The notes under the pieces are model-generated. The model was given only the letters and a program-made list of their open reading frames with translations. It was not told the DNA's origin and made no database searches. This document shows positions 1 to 7,992 of a stretch of 64,000 nucleotides of DNA, in pieces; positions within the stretch are counted from its first letter, which is position 1; every line of letters begins with the position of its first letter. The DNA is taken from the NCBI GenBank assembly GCA_002353575.1, contig DEJQ01000032.1, positions 1 through 64,000 on the forward strand, in the 5' to 3' direction. The position numbers were made by a program, and so were the translations under genes. The DNA comes from Prevotellaceae bacterium UBA2744. Its GTDB lineage: Bacteria > Bacteroidota > Bacteroidia > Bacteroidales > Bacteroidaceae.

Positions 1-234
1 GTTGTTGAAAGTCAGCTTAACCCTATCGCCGTCAAACAGTCCTGCATCTTTCATACTGTCACCCTCTACGTCACCATAAAACGATGCTTCGGGATGCCTG
101 ATGTAGTCCCGGTTAAAATCAAGCGTCTCATGCCTGTAATCGTCAGCAGGAGAAGGAAAGCCTGCCGCGACACCAGCATGTTCCAGTTCTAGCTTGGTGT
201 CGAATACACCTTGTCGTATCTTAATATTTCCCAT
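1..234 (-). CDS. umuD: UmuD-type SOS mutagenesis protein (partial, C-terminus off the window)
   Basis: The first 78 codons are present, starting at the ATG at 234; the rest lies left of base 1. UmuD is a LexA-like S24 peptidase that cleaves itself after RecA activation and then partners UmuC in polymerase V. The sequence shows the family hallmarks: GFPSPADDY just after the cleavage site and VEGDSM with the nucleophile at Ser60, the same number as in E. coli UmuD. The scissile bond would be Ala24-Gly25, as in LexA, rather than the Cys-Gly of E. coli. The catalytic lysine is outside the window. The start lies 12 nt after the stop of the nuclease-like gene, so the two are probably co-transcribed. 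Confidence 0.88.
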   Translation of the reverse strand, partial: MGNIKIRQGVFDTKLELEHAGVAAGFPSPADDYRHETLDFNRDYIRHPEASFYGDVEGDSMKDAGLFDGDRVKLTFNN

Positions 235-246
235 ATCATACCTTTT

Positions 247-2229
247 TTAATATCCGTATCTCAAATTTAGATACTGAACCAATTTTGCATATCGTCCAGA
301 TTCATCTATCAGTTTAACAATATTCTTTGGCTCTATCCATTTGTATTTGCTCTGATCCAAAATCAAATTACGCCACGTTTCTTCTAATCCCATTTCCGAA
401 TATCTGTATCTACGATGGAGCAATGTCGCATTTTCCTTTGGCATTACATGAACGTGAACAAAATCATCTGCTTTGATTGGTTCAACAGATTTATGAGCTA
501 TAATTTGTTCTGCCCAAAGTGTCTGCCGCATCAACTGATAGAAGGGTTCTACGAAATACACGGTGTTTAGATAGCCACCAGATATTGTCAGCAACTGATT
601 CGAGGCATTGATTAAATCTGTATATCTGCGTAATCGTTCTTTGCCACTTCCTTCTGTGCCTGATTTGTCTATATTATATTCTTTGCCCTCAGTATATTTC
701 CATTCTATCGGTATCAGTATTTTGTGACCGCCCTTCATTCTGGCGATTATTACAGCATCAACGGAAGTGCAATTAGCTCCACGCTTAACGTATTTCTCAT
801 TCAGATAATCCTTGCTGCTTGTCACTTCAAATGCAATATAAGGACAAGATTTGTCACACTCGACAGGCTCTACATCTTCTACTTCATGGTCTACGAGCAT
901 TTGGGCTAATTTAAGAACCAAATCCCGATCGTTTCTAATAGCAAACAGATGATTCAAACATGCTACTTGTGATGACAATATATGATTGGGAATACCGTTA
1001 CTGCCCCAAAATACTATTTGTTCGTTTTTGAAATAATCAATACAATCATCTACAATATCTTCAAATATATTATTGCGAGAATCTGACAAGCAAAACTCCC
1101 ATATCTTATTCAAAAATTCTCCACCGCCACAATCACCATGAAACAAGGTTGTATTCTTCATCAATTCTAACTGGCGCACCTGCTCTTTCTTTTTGTAATT
1201 GCTTGATGTCCTTTCCGTAGAATTGTTTGAATACTTTGGCATTGATGTGTGCTGTTCTCTACTTGGCAAATCATACATTGCATCATTTATGATGTCAATT
1301 TTATACATTTCTTTCAAATCCTCTATGGTTTTAGGAGAGAACAGGAACTTCACATAAACCTTATCGTTATTTGGGTCTGTCACATCACCAAAAACAGATT
1401 CTACGGTTTTGCATGAAGCCCTTGGGCTGTTCCAACGGGTAGCATCGTCAAACAGATACCCTCCAACTGTTTGTTTTGGAGTACAAAGAGTATCGTAAGC
1501 ATTATTATCAAGGGTAATAATATAGAACTCAGGTTTACTGGCCATCTGATCCATTCTCACATGCTTCAATTCTTCGGGGAAATCAGGATCCAGGCCACTG
1601 AGATTATTTAATATGGCCTTAGTTTCTCTCTTGAAGATTTCAAAGTAATTATATTTTCCAAACAAGTAAAAGTCCTCAATGTGTTTCCTTATACCACTAT
1701 CTCCACCTACAGCTTTTCGACCATACTTTAGTTCAATAATGGCAATACGATATGGGCTTTTCTTTGTAATCGCTATTATGTCGAACCTGGCATTAAAATC
1801 TAAATGCTCTGCATCCGCAGGTCTGCGCCATTCTACATCGGTGCAATACCATTCAGATTCTATATTCCTGTTATTCATTATGAACAAGGCAGACTGCAAT
1901 TTTTTTTCTTCGTTGCTTTTCTTATCGCTATTGGCCTTTATTGTATCATAACAGCCGATAATCTTTTCTCTAATCTCATCCTCAGAACATAGGGTAAGCA
2001 TCGGCGAATTACTAATACCAGTGAAATAGTATTCATTTATTTCACACCTAATCATGTTTCCCTGAGTATAGGAAACCTTTGCTATGCTGATATTATTATA
2101 GTAAATGTTCAGGTATTCATTCCTGATGGCAATGAACAACTCATTTCTATGCTGCAAATACAGTTCTTTGTATAAACAGCTTTCCTTGAACTTATCAACG
2201 AAACTGATTCCTCTGATTGACTTCTTCAT
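247..2229 (-). CDS. Large protein with two PD-(D/E)XK nuclease-like motifs
   Basis: A 660-residue protein with no certain family name. Two regions look like PD-(D/E)XK nuclease cores. In the N-terminal half, Asp150 (in ARFDIIAI) is followed by IELK with Glu166 and Lys168. In the C-terminal half, Asp491 (in TSVDAVIIAR) is followed by PIEWKYTE with Glu509 and Lys511; this half resembles the PGN_0703-type putative restriction endonucleases of Bacteroidetes. A polar stretch near residues 330-350 may be a linker. No signal peptide or membrane segment is seen. A TTG at 2280 would extend it by 17 codons, but the ATG at 2229 is preferred because it sits 10 nt after the stop of a small membrane ORF. 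The gene is 12 nt upstream of umuD, suggesting a DNA-damage or defence role; that is inference. Confidence 0.7.
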   Translation of the reverse strand: MKKSIRGISFVDKFKESCLYKELYLQHRNELFIAIRNEYLNIYYNNISIAKVSYTQGNMIRCEINEYYFTGISNSPMLTLCSEDEIREKIIGCYDTIKANSDKKSNEEKKLQSALFIMNNRNIESEWYCTDVEWRRPADAEHLDFNARFDIIAITKKSPYRIAIIELKYGRKAVGGDSGIRKHIEDFYLFGKYNYFEIFKRETKAILNNLSGLDPDFPEELKHVRMDQMASKPEFYIITLDNNAYDTLCTPKQTVGGYLFDDATRWNSPRASCKTVESVFGDVTDPNNDKVYVKFLFSPKTIEDLKEMYKIDIINDAMYDLPSREQHTSMPKYSNNSTERTSSNYKKKEQVRQLELMKNTTLFHGDCGGGEFLNKIWEFCLSDSRNNIFEDIVDDCIDYFKNEQIVFWGSNGIPNHILSSQVACLNHLFAIRNDRDLVLKLAQMLVDHEVEDVEPVECDKSCPYIAFEVTSSKDYLNEKYVKRGANCTSVDAVIIARMKGGHKILIPIEWKYTEGKEYNIDKSGTEGSGKERLRRYTDLINASNQLLTISGGYLNTVYFVEPFYQLMRQTLWAEQIIAHKSVEPIKADDFVHVHVMPKENATLLHRRYRYSEMGLEETWRNLILDQSKYKWIEPKNIVKLIDESGRYAKLVQYLNLRYGY

Positions 2230-2239
2230 AGACAGTTGC

Positions 2240-2415
2240 TTATTTGAATAATAAAACAACGAAGAAAGCGATTGCTGCAATAATCGCTATTATCTTCCAA
2301 AGGGTGCTACCGCTATTGGATAACGCCTCAGATAGTTGTTTCTCCAATTTCGTCAGCCCTCGAAGGTTTTCTGGACGATTGTTCTGCCTAATTGTATCAA
2401 AGGGTTTTTCTTCAT
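2240..2415 (-). pseudogene. Small C-terminally membrane-anchored protein, apparent 1-nt frameshift
   Basis: The ATG at 2415 opens MKKN, but the coherent reading continues in another frame from PFDTIRQNN to a stop at 2240-2242. Joining the two needs one extra A in the A5 run at 2405-2409 (minus strand) and gives about 57 residues: a charged, probably helical N-terminus (LTKLEKQLSEAL) and one hydrophobic segment (WKIIAIIAAIAFFVVLLFK) at the very C-terminus, like a tail-anchored microprotein. In the ATG frame translation ends after about 20 residues. The downstream gene starts 10 nt after the stop. This may be a decayed gene, a sequencing slip in the homopolymer, or programmed frameshifting; the sequence cannot decide. 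Confidence 0.45.
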
Positions 2416-2445
2416 ACGCAACCGCTTCAAAGCATTTCTACGATA

Positions 2446-2476
2446 CAAAGATATAAAAAACTGCACAGAAAACAAA
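2446..2476 (-). promoter_or_regulatory. Bacteroidetes-type promoter of the umuD operon
   Basis: On the minus strand TATCTTTG (2446-2453) is preceded, after exactly 19 nt, by TTTG (2473-2476), a full match to the Bacteroidetes sigma-ABfr consensus. Transcription would start near 2440, about 25 nt before the ATG at 2415. Confidence 0.7.
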
Positions 2477-2498
2477 CTTTTCCTTGTTTTTCTGTGCA
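2462..2498. promoter_or_regulatory. 11-bp perfect inverted repeat over the -33 element (operator or hairpin)
   Basis: TGCACAGAAAA (2462-2472) is repeated inverted as TTTTCTGTGCA (2488-2498), with a 15-nt centre that contains the -33 TTTG. It fits an operator for a dimeric repressor of the umuD operon. On both strands T-rich runs follow the arms, so a bidirectional terminator hairpin is the alternative. Confidence 0.5.
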
Positions 2499-2811
2499 AT
2501 TTTTTATTCACAAACTTACCTGCTCGTCCATATTAATCGCTAATACATGTTATTCAAACTCGCATAAAAAAAGAAAACTGACAACAGAGAGCAATCCTAT
2601 TTTAATAATCCGTCAACTCACTTCATCTGAAGACAGAATACTAACAACCAAATTCCACGGAATACATACCTCTAACCTCTAACCATAAGTGACTCTCCTC
2701 CGAGGTAGTTCCGACTCAGTTCCGACTCAGAAGGGAGAAAAGAACAACAGATTTAACTGATTTTTGCTGATTAAAAACACCCTGTACTCATATATGTAGA
2801 GATTCATAATT
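2499..2811. other. Intergenic region without a recognisable gene
   Basis: No convincing ORF or RNA was seen. It holds a tandem duplication of the 11-mer AGTTCCGACTC (2707-2717 and 2718-2728). It lies downstream of the cytochrome maturation gene, but no strong terminator was found close to that stop codon. Confidence 0.5.
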
Positions 2812-5043
2812 CTATGCGTAACTGTGCATGCCGCCAAGGAAATAGTTCACACCGAAGAAAGTCATGAGGATGGTGAGGAATGCGAGGAGCATATAGGCAT
2901 GGTAGAAACGTGCGCGCTGGAACTGAGGGAACGATGCCGAGTGCATCGGTATGGCATAAATCATCATCGTGATGAGTGCCCACACTTCCTTCGGGTCCCA
3001 TCCCCAGTAGCGGCCCCACGACTGGTTTGCCCAGATGGCTCCGATGAAGATGCCCAAGGTGAGCAGGAAAATAGCCGGATAGAGAAGAAGGCGCGACATG
3101 TTGGTCAGCTGAACCACATACGACTCTCTGCCGCTCTTCATGCTCAGAGGTAATGCCAACAGGGCATTGAGCATGGTGAAGGCAAACAGCGAGTAGGCTA
3201 TCATGATGACGCATACGTGAAGACTGAGCAGCGGCGATGCAAGCACTGGCATGAGCGGAGTTATCTGCGGATTGCTCTCTCCCAGACGGCTGACAAGGAG
3301 CGCGAGTCCGGAAATGAAGATTCCGAACGGCGGTATGAGTTGGAATCTGCGCCACAGGAGGAGTGTGATGACCATTGCCGACAGTGCCATAAACTGCATG
3401 GTCTCATATCCGTTGCTCAAAGGCAAGTGACCCGACACGACTGCTCGCAATATGCTCAGCAGCAATACGTACAAGGCTGAGAGGCATACAAGCACGAAGA
3501 ATCCGACATCGGCATAACGAGGAAGCGATGTGCCTTTCAGCCAGGCTCTGAGGCTGAAACCGAAGACTATCAGTCCCAGTGTGAGCATAAGAAACGACAG
3601 GATGGTGAACGAGCTCAAGCGATTGTAAAGCATTTCGGCACGGAACAGCGAGTCGGACGGCAGAGCAGCACCTACTTCCTTCGTCTGATATTTACGTATC
3701 TGCGAGAGCACCTTACGCAGTTCGTCGTACTGTCCGCTGGCTGCAAGTTCACCGATATAGTCCATGGATTTCTTTATGAAGAACCAACGCTCCTCCCCTA
3801 CCTCAACCGGAGGATTGGAACCCTGAGAAAACCACTGTATGTTCGTCTGTCCGTGTTCTTCGTGGGCATAAGGATAGATTCGCAGCATCTGTCCGTTGAA
3901 GAGCATGAGCAGGATGTTCATCTTCTCGTCTGCCTCGATAATGGCACGCGAATTGGCAACTTTCTTTCCTGCATGTATGTCAGCAATGACAGACTCCAAC
4001 TTGTACCCGTCATAGCCCAGAAGGTCGGTGTAGGAGATATACTTGTCGGACTTGCCCGTATATTCAGCCAACTGCGCACCCTTCACCTTTATCATGGGTT
4101 CGTCGATCCAGTTGGTGGCAAACAGCACCCAACCGGTGAGCACCTGCTCGGCAGTATAGCCCTTGTACTTCGGACTGCCATAGAGCTTTATGGTGAAATC
4201 GCGTGCTACCGTCTGCACAGGACATATCCTGCCATTGTAGTAAGTGTAGAGGTTACCGAAGTCGGCAGCTACATCCTGAGGCAACACCTTCGGAGCGGCA
4301 CTAAGAGCAGACTGGAATGAAGGTGCAATAAGACAGCCAAGGAAAAGGACTGCCACCCTACCCCAGCGCTTCAGCTGCATCCGGAAGCCCTCGTTTGGCA
4401 TCACCATAACCAAGAGCATGGAAAGGAACAGGAGGAAATAGCCGACATAACTGATGGAAATGCCCCACGGGTCGTGAGTCACCATCAGATAGGTGGTCTG
4501 TCCGTCTTCGCTATAACCCGACTGATAGAAGCGGTAACCGGAGTATTTCCCGACATGATTCATCGAAACATCTGCACTCTGCGAAGCGAAACCCTCGCGG
4601 GAGAAACTGATTGTGGACACATAGTCCATTGCCGACTGCGTGCCCGGATAGTACTGCACATGGAACTTATCGAGCGTAACGCTGAAAGGCAGTTTCTCCA
4701 CCATGTCGGTCTCACTGTTCAGATAGGCAGAGACCGACTGTCCGCTGCTGAGTTCCATGGTGCCGTTAGTGCCCCATATATGTGTAACCAGTGCCCCAAC
4801 AAGAATCAGAAGCAACGACAGGTGAAGCATAAAGGTAGCGGGACGGCGAAACAGTTTGCGCTTCAGTATATACACAAAACCAGTGACTGCAAGCAGAGCC
4901 CACAGGAGGGCAAAACACCACGAGCCGTAGATGGCACGATGGACATACTCGGTGCCATCGATTTTTTCGACAATAGTGGCAGTTACCATAACGGCAACCA
5001 CCACTATAAAAGAAGTAAAAGACAGAGTCTTCAGATGTTTCAT
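2812..5043 (-). CDS. ccsBA: Cytochrome c biogenesis protein CcsBA (ResB-CcsA fusion)
   Basis: This 743-residue membrane protein joins a ResB/CcsB-like N-terminal half (transmembrane helices near residues 8-30, 38-60 and 70-90, then a large extracytoplasmic domain) to a CcsA-like polytopic C-terminal part from about residue 470. The C-terminal part carries the haem-handling tryptophan-rich motif (SWGRYWGWDPKEVW) near residue 690. System II CcsBA exports haem and ligates it to CXXCH motifs of apocytochromes. It is the last gene of the operon, 5 nt after the di-haem oxidoreductase, which has two CXXCH sites and is the obvious client. The length fits fused Bacteroidetes proteins. Confidence 0.9.
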   Translation of the reverse strand: MKHLKTLSFTSFIVVVAVMVTATIVEKIDGTEYVHRAIYGSWCFALLWALLAVTGFVYILKRKLFRRPATFMLHLSLLLILVGALVTHIWGTNGTMELSSGQSVSAYLNSETDMVEKLPFSVTLDKFHVQYYPGTQSAMDYVSTISFSREGFASQSADVSMNHVGKYSGYRFYQSGYSEDGQTTYLMVTHDPWGISISYVGYFLLFLSMLLVMVMPNEGFRMQLKRWGRVAVLFLGCLIAPSFQSALSAAPKVLPQDVAADFGNLYTYYNGRICPVQTVARDFTIKLYGSPKYKGYTAEQVLTGWVLFATNWIDEPMIKVKGAQLAEYTGKSDKYISYTDLLGYDGYKLESVIADIHAGKKVANSRAIIEADEKMNILLMLFNGQMLRIYPYAHEEHGQTNIQWFSQGSNPPVEVGEERWFFIKKSMDYIGELAASGQYDELRKVLSQIRKYQTKEVGAALPSDSLFRAEMLYNRLSSFTILSFLMLTLGLIVFGFSLRAWLKGTSLPRYADVGFFVLVCLSALYVLLLSILRAVVSGHLPLSNGYETMQFMALSAMVITLLLWRRFQLIPPFGIFISGLALLVSRLGESNPQITPLMPVLASPLLSLHVCVIMIAYSLFAFTMLNALLALPLSMKSGRESYVVQLTNMSRLLLYPAIFLLTLGIFIGAIWANQSWGRYWGWDPKEVWALITMMIYAIPMHSASFPQFQRARFYHAYMLLAFLTILMTFFGVNYFLGGMHSYA

Positions 5044-5048
5044 TATAA

Positions 5049-6695
5049 TTAAATCGCATTAATGAATTTCACGACATTCTCACGTTCCGACTTACTCAGC
5101 TTGCGGAATTCCTCCACAGACCTGCGAGCATCAGACTGAGCACTTCCATGCCACATGATGGCTTCTATTGTGTTGCGGGCGCGGCAGTCGTGCAGACGGT
5201 CTTCAGCACCAGTACATATCTTGCTCAGTCCGCGTGCCCACAACGGAGTAGTACGGCACCAACCTGTGCGGATATCGTTCTTCATGAAGAGACGGTGCTG
5301 CACGAAGTCGGTATAAGGCCAAATCTTCTGGTTCGGATAACGTGGCATATCGTTGTTGCTGAACATACCGTTAGGGTCCTGAATCTCGTCAGGTCCGGTA
5401 GTCCATGACGGACGGTGGCATGCAGTGCAGCCAATCTTCGAGAAGAGTTTCTTACCTTCCTGCACATCCGGATCGTCGAGGTTACGTGCAGCAGGAACTG
5501 CAAGTCCGCGGTGCCATACCATCAGAGCACGATAGTCTTCATCACTCATCTCAGCAGGCAGTTCCTTGCTGGTGAGATAGTTGTAGATATCCTTCTCTAC
5601 GTCGCCTGTCTTGTTCCACTCAGGGAAGTAGTTGTAGAATTCAGCCTGCACCTCAGGGTCTTTTGATGCAGTAGTTGCATAATAAGTACCGTTGAGGTCG
5701 AGATAATGATAACGGCGGTCGCTGCGGGTCACGTTGGTGATGTTCCAAATAGCATTTGCTCCGGCAGCATCGAGGATAGGACCACGAGTCATAGCATAAG
5801 TGTAACGGCGAACCCACTGCTTGCCCGGAGACAATTTATTTGTATAGTAGCTTATCCACTTGTTATTAGCCTGATCCCAGTATGCAGGATTGAGAGCGTC
5901 AGTCTTTCCTATTGAATTGAAGTACTTGCTCTCCTTCTCCCACTGAGCTGTGATAGAATCGTCGGGAATGGCATCAGTCATACCGGTTCCGTAGATTCCG
6001 ATTGTAGATTCAAGACGGAAACCCAGTTCGTTGACATCGGTAATCTCTACATCCTGACCACCACGTGTAACCATAACCGGCGAATAGAATGCCTCCAATG
6101 GGATAGTGAGTTCAGGATAGATGAGTTCGTACTTCTCGCCGTCAGGGAACTGATTGCCCCACTCATCAGTGTAGTCCTTCCATTCGATATTTATCATATC
6201 CTCATTGATAGAAGGCTTGAAAGGAGCCACAGCACCGGTCTGAGGCATTCCGGCAACTGAACGGATATAAGCATTGGTCTGCTTGTCGTAGATTACAAGA
6301 AGATAACCATTACCCATATCGCTCTCCTTATAGCGTGCCTGACGCTTGCCATGTCCGTAGGCAGGATGGCAATAGAGGCAACCTCTGCGCACGTAAACAG
6401 GACCGAGTCCCTTGAAAGCGCCGTCTTTGTTAGTGTTGGCATCACGTTCAAAGATACGTTCACCCTTGAAGAAATCATACACCATTCCTGCATTTTCAAC
6501 AGCAGGCGCTGCAGCCTGATAAGCATCTGCACTCTCGTTGAACACAGTTCCGAGCTGACCTCCGGCATAATATTCTTCACTCAGCACTTTCGGATTGTCC
6601 GACGAACCGCCACTCTCATTGTTCTCACTGTCGGAACAAGCCACAGTAAACATACCGGCAGCTAAAACGCATAAGTAAAAACCAAGTTTTTTCAT
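5049..6695 (-). CDS. Di-haem oxidoreductase (DHOR, putative peroxidase) lipoprotein
   Basis: A 548-residue lipoprotein with the lipobox cysteine at residue 20 and an acidic serine-rich linker behind it. Two c-type haem sites are visible: CLYCH at 106-110 and CTACH at 423-427. The TTPLWARGL segment and overall layout match the DHOR family (often annotated thiol oxidoreductase or cytochrome c peroxidase-like). Members are periplasmic redox enzymes of poorly known substrate, frequently encoded next to imelysins. Here the imelysin gene is 105 nt upstream and ccsBA 5 nt downstream. An iron-linked oxidation step at the cell surface is plausible but inferred. Confidence 0.85.
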   Translation of the reverse strand: MKKLGFYLCVLAAGMFTVACSDSENNESGGSSDNPKVLSEEYYAGGQLGTVFNESADAYQAAAPAVENAGMVYDFFKGERIFERDANTNKDGAFKGLGPVYVRRGCLYCHPAYGHGKRQARYKESDMGNGYLLVIYDKQTNAYIRSVAGMPQTGAVAPFKPSINEDMINIEWKDYTDEWGNQFPDGEKYELIYPELTIPLEAFYSPVMVTRGGQDVEITDVNELGFRLESTIGIYGTGMTDAIPDDSITAQWEKESKYFNSIGKTDALNPAYWDQANNKWISYYTNKLSPGKQWVRRYTYAMTRGPILDAAGANAIWNITNVTRSDRRYHYLDLNGTYYATTASKDPEVQAEFYNYFPEWNKTGDVEKDIYNYLTSKELPAEMSDEDYRALMVWHRGLAVPAARNLDDPDVQEGKKLFSKIGCTACHRPSWTTGPDEIQDPNGMFSNNDMPRYPNQKIWPYTDFVQHRLFMKNDIRTGWCRTTPLWARGLSKICTGAEDRLHDCRARNTIEAIMWHGSAQSDARRSVEEFRKLSKSERENVVKFINAI

Positions 6696-6727
6696 GTTTC
6701 TATTCTTTTTTCTGATTTAACGATGAT

Positions 6728-6767
6728 ACGTTTTTGTGGCAGATGACATATCATACCACAAAAACGT
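6728..6767 (-). promoter_or_regulatory. Intercistronic 12-bp hairpin between imelysin and DHOR genes
   Basis: ACGTTTTTGTGG (6728-6739) and CCACAAAAACGT (6756-6767) form a perfect 12-bp stem with a 16-nt loop. No T-run follows on the minus strand, so an mRNA-stabilising or processing hairpin fits better than a terminator. Confidence 0.55.
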
Positions 6768-6800
6768 TATAATAATTCTTTTTATTGTCTCAAAACAGAC

Positions 6801-7949
6801 TTATTCCATTACAGAGTAAAGTTCGCCGAGAGCCTCATCAAATGCTTCGAGAGCTGCAATCGCCTCACCTGCACTCGCGTCAGAATAGTAAAGAACGAAA
6901 GGCTTCTTCATTGCCTTTACCTTGGCAACGGCATTGATCATAGCAGCAGTCAGAGCAGCAGCCTCTTTTGGATAATTCTCATAAGCATAAGCCATCACAG
7001 ACTTATCAGTATATTTCGCATCTACACCCAGACCGCCATACAAAGCATATACACAAGAGAGTGTGTTATCCAGGAAGTCCTGAATTGAATTGTAGGCATG
7101 TGGAGATTCGATATAGTCAACATCCTCACCTGTGTATGGTGCACCAATCTTAGCATGAGCAACCTCATCAAGAATGTTCTGGCAACCACCGATAATCTGC
7201 TTTGTGCCTGCAAGTTCGGTGCTCCAACGAGAACCAGCCTTACCTGCATTAATCATTTCATTACCGAAGTTGTCTTCCGGCTCCATCTCTGCATCAGCCA
7301 AATCCTGAGCCTCACTGGCAGAGAGTTCTCCACCCCATGCAGCAACCAACTTGATAGAATTCAGATAAAGGTCTCTTGCAGCTGTCTGACAGAACCATAT
7401 TTCGTTTGCAGTCATATCACTGAACTTACGTGGCTGGCCCTCACGGAACAACAGATACTCCACAGCATGGAATCCGGTCAGGTTCTGTCCAGTGGCAATT
7501 GCCTCTGCAAGCGTAGCTGCATCAGCTTCATTATTTACAGGATCAAACTTTGCCATGTAATTATCGAAGGCACTCTTATCAAACGGCCATGTATCTGTAT
7601 GAGGGTCGATACCATAGCTCGACGCAGCACCGAAAAGGAATGCTTCTGACCACTCCCAATACTGGCGGGCTTCCTTCCACGCAGCACAAGCTGCCTGAAC
7701 ATCTGCATCATCATTAATGTCACTCAATGCGGCACAGAGTTCTTCATTACCCTTCATCAGACCCACGTATGTAGGAATAACTGTCTTGTTCACAAAGTCT
7801 GCATTTATGTCAGACAACTTCACTTTAGAATCACCACCTTGTGGCTGGTCCGGATTCTGTTTGTTATCATCACTACCACAGGAAGAGATAACAAATGTAC
7901 ACGCAGATAACACTGCAACACCAAGAATTGATTTGAATTTTAATTCCAT
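6801..7949 (-). CDS. Imelysin family (M75-like) lipoprotein
   Basis: A 382-residue lipoprotein starting at the ATG at 7949 (other in-frame starts at 7955 and 7958), with the lipobox SSC at Cys24. The signature GFHAVEYLLF contains the GxHxxE motif, His161 and Glu164. Imelysins were first described as insulin-cleaving proteases, but structures suggest a regulatory or metal-binding fold, and many are iron-regulated. Its neighbours are a porin 43 nt upstream and the DHOR gene downstream, a combination typical of iron-acquisition loci. Proteolytic activity should not be assumed. Confidence 0.85.
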   Translation of the reverse strand: MELKFKSILGVAVLSACTFVISSCGSDDNKQNPDQPQGGDSKVKLSDINADFVNKTVIPTYVGLMKGNEELCAALSDINDDADVQAACAAWKEARQYWEWSEAFLFGAASSYGIDPHTDTWPFDKSAFDNYMAKFDPVNNEADAATLAEAIATGQNLTGFHAVEYLLFREGQPRKFSDMTANEIWFCQTAARDLYLNSIKLVAAWGGELSASEAQDLADAEMEPEDNFGNEMINAGKAGSRWSTELAGTKQIIGGCQNILDEVAHAKIGAPYTGEDVDYIESPHAYNSIQDFLDNTLSCVYALYGGLGVDAKYTDKSVMAYAYENYPKEAAALTAAMINAVAKVKAMKKPFVLYYSDASAGEAIAALEAFDEALGELYSVME

Positions 7950-7992
7950 TGTCATCAATGTTTTAAGTTATATAATTGAAATTTTGAATCGA

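Noticed and set aside
2707..2728. Tandem 11-mer as a possible direct-repeat operator
   Set aside because: It is more than 230 bp from any promoter seen and has only two copies; treated as a simple duplication.
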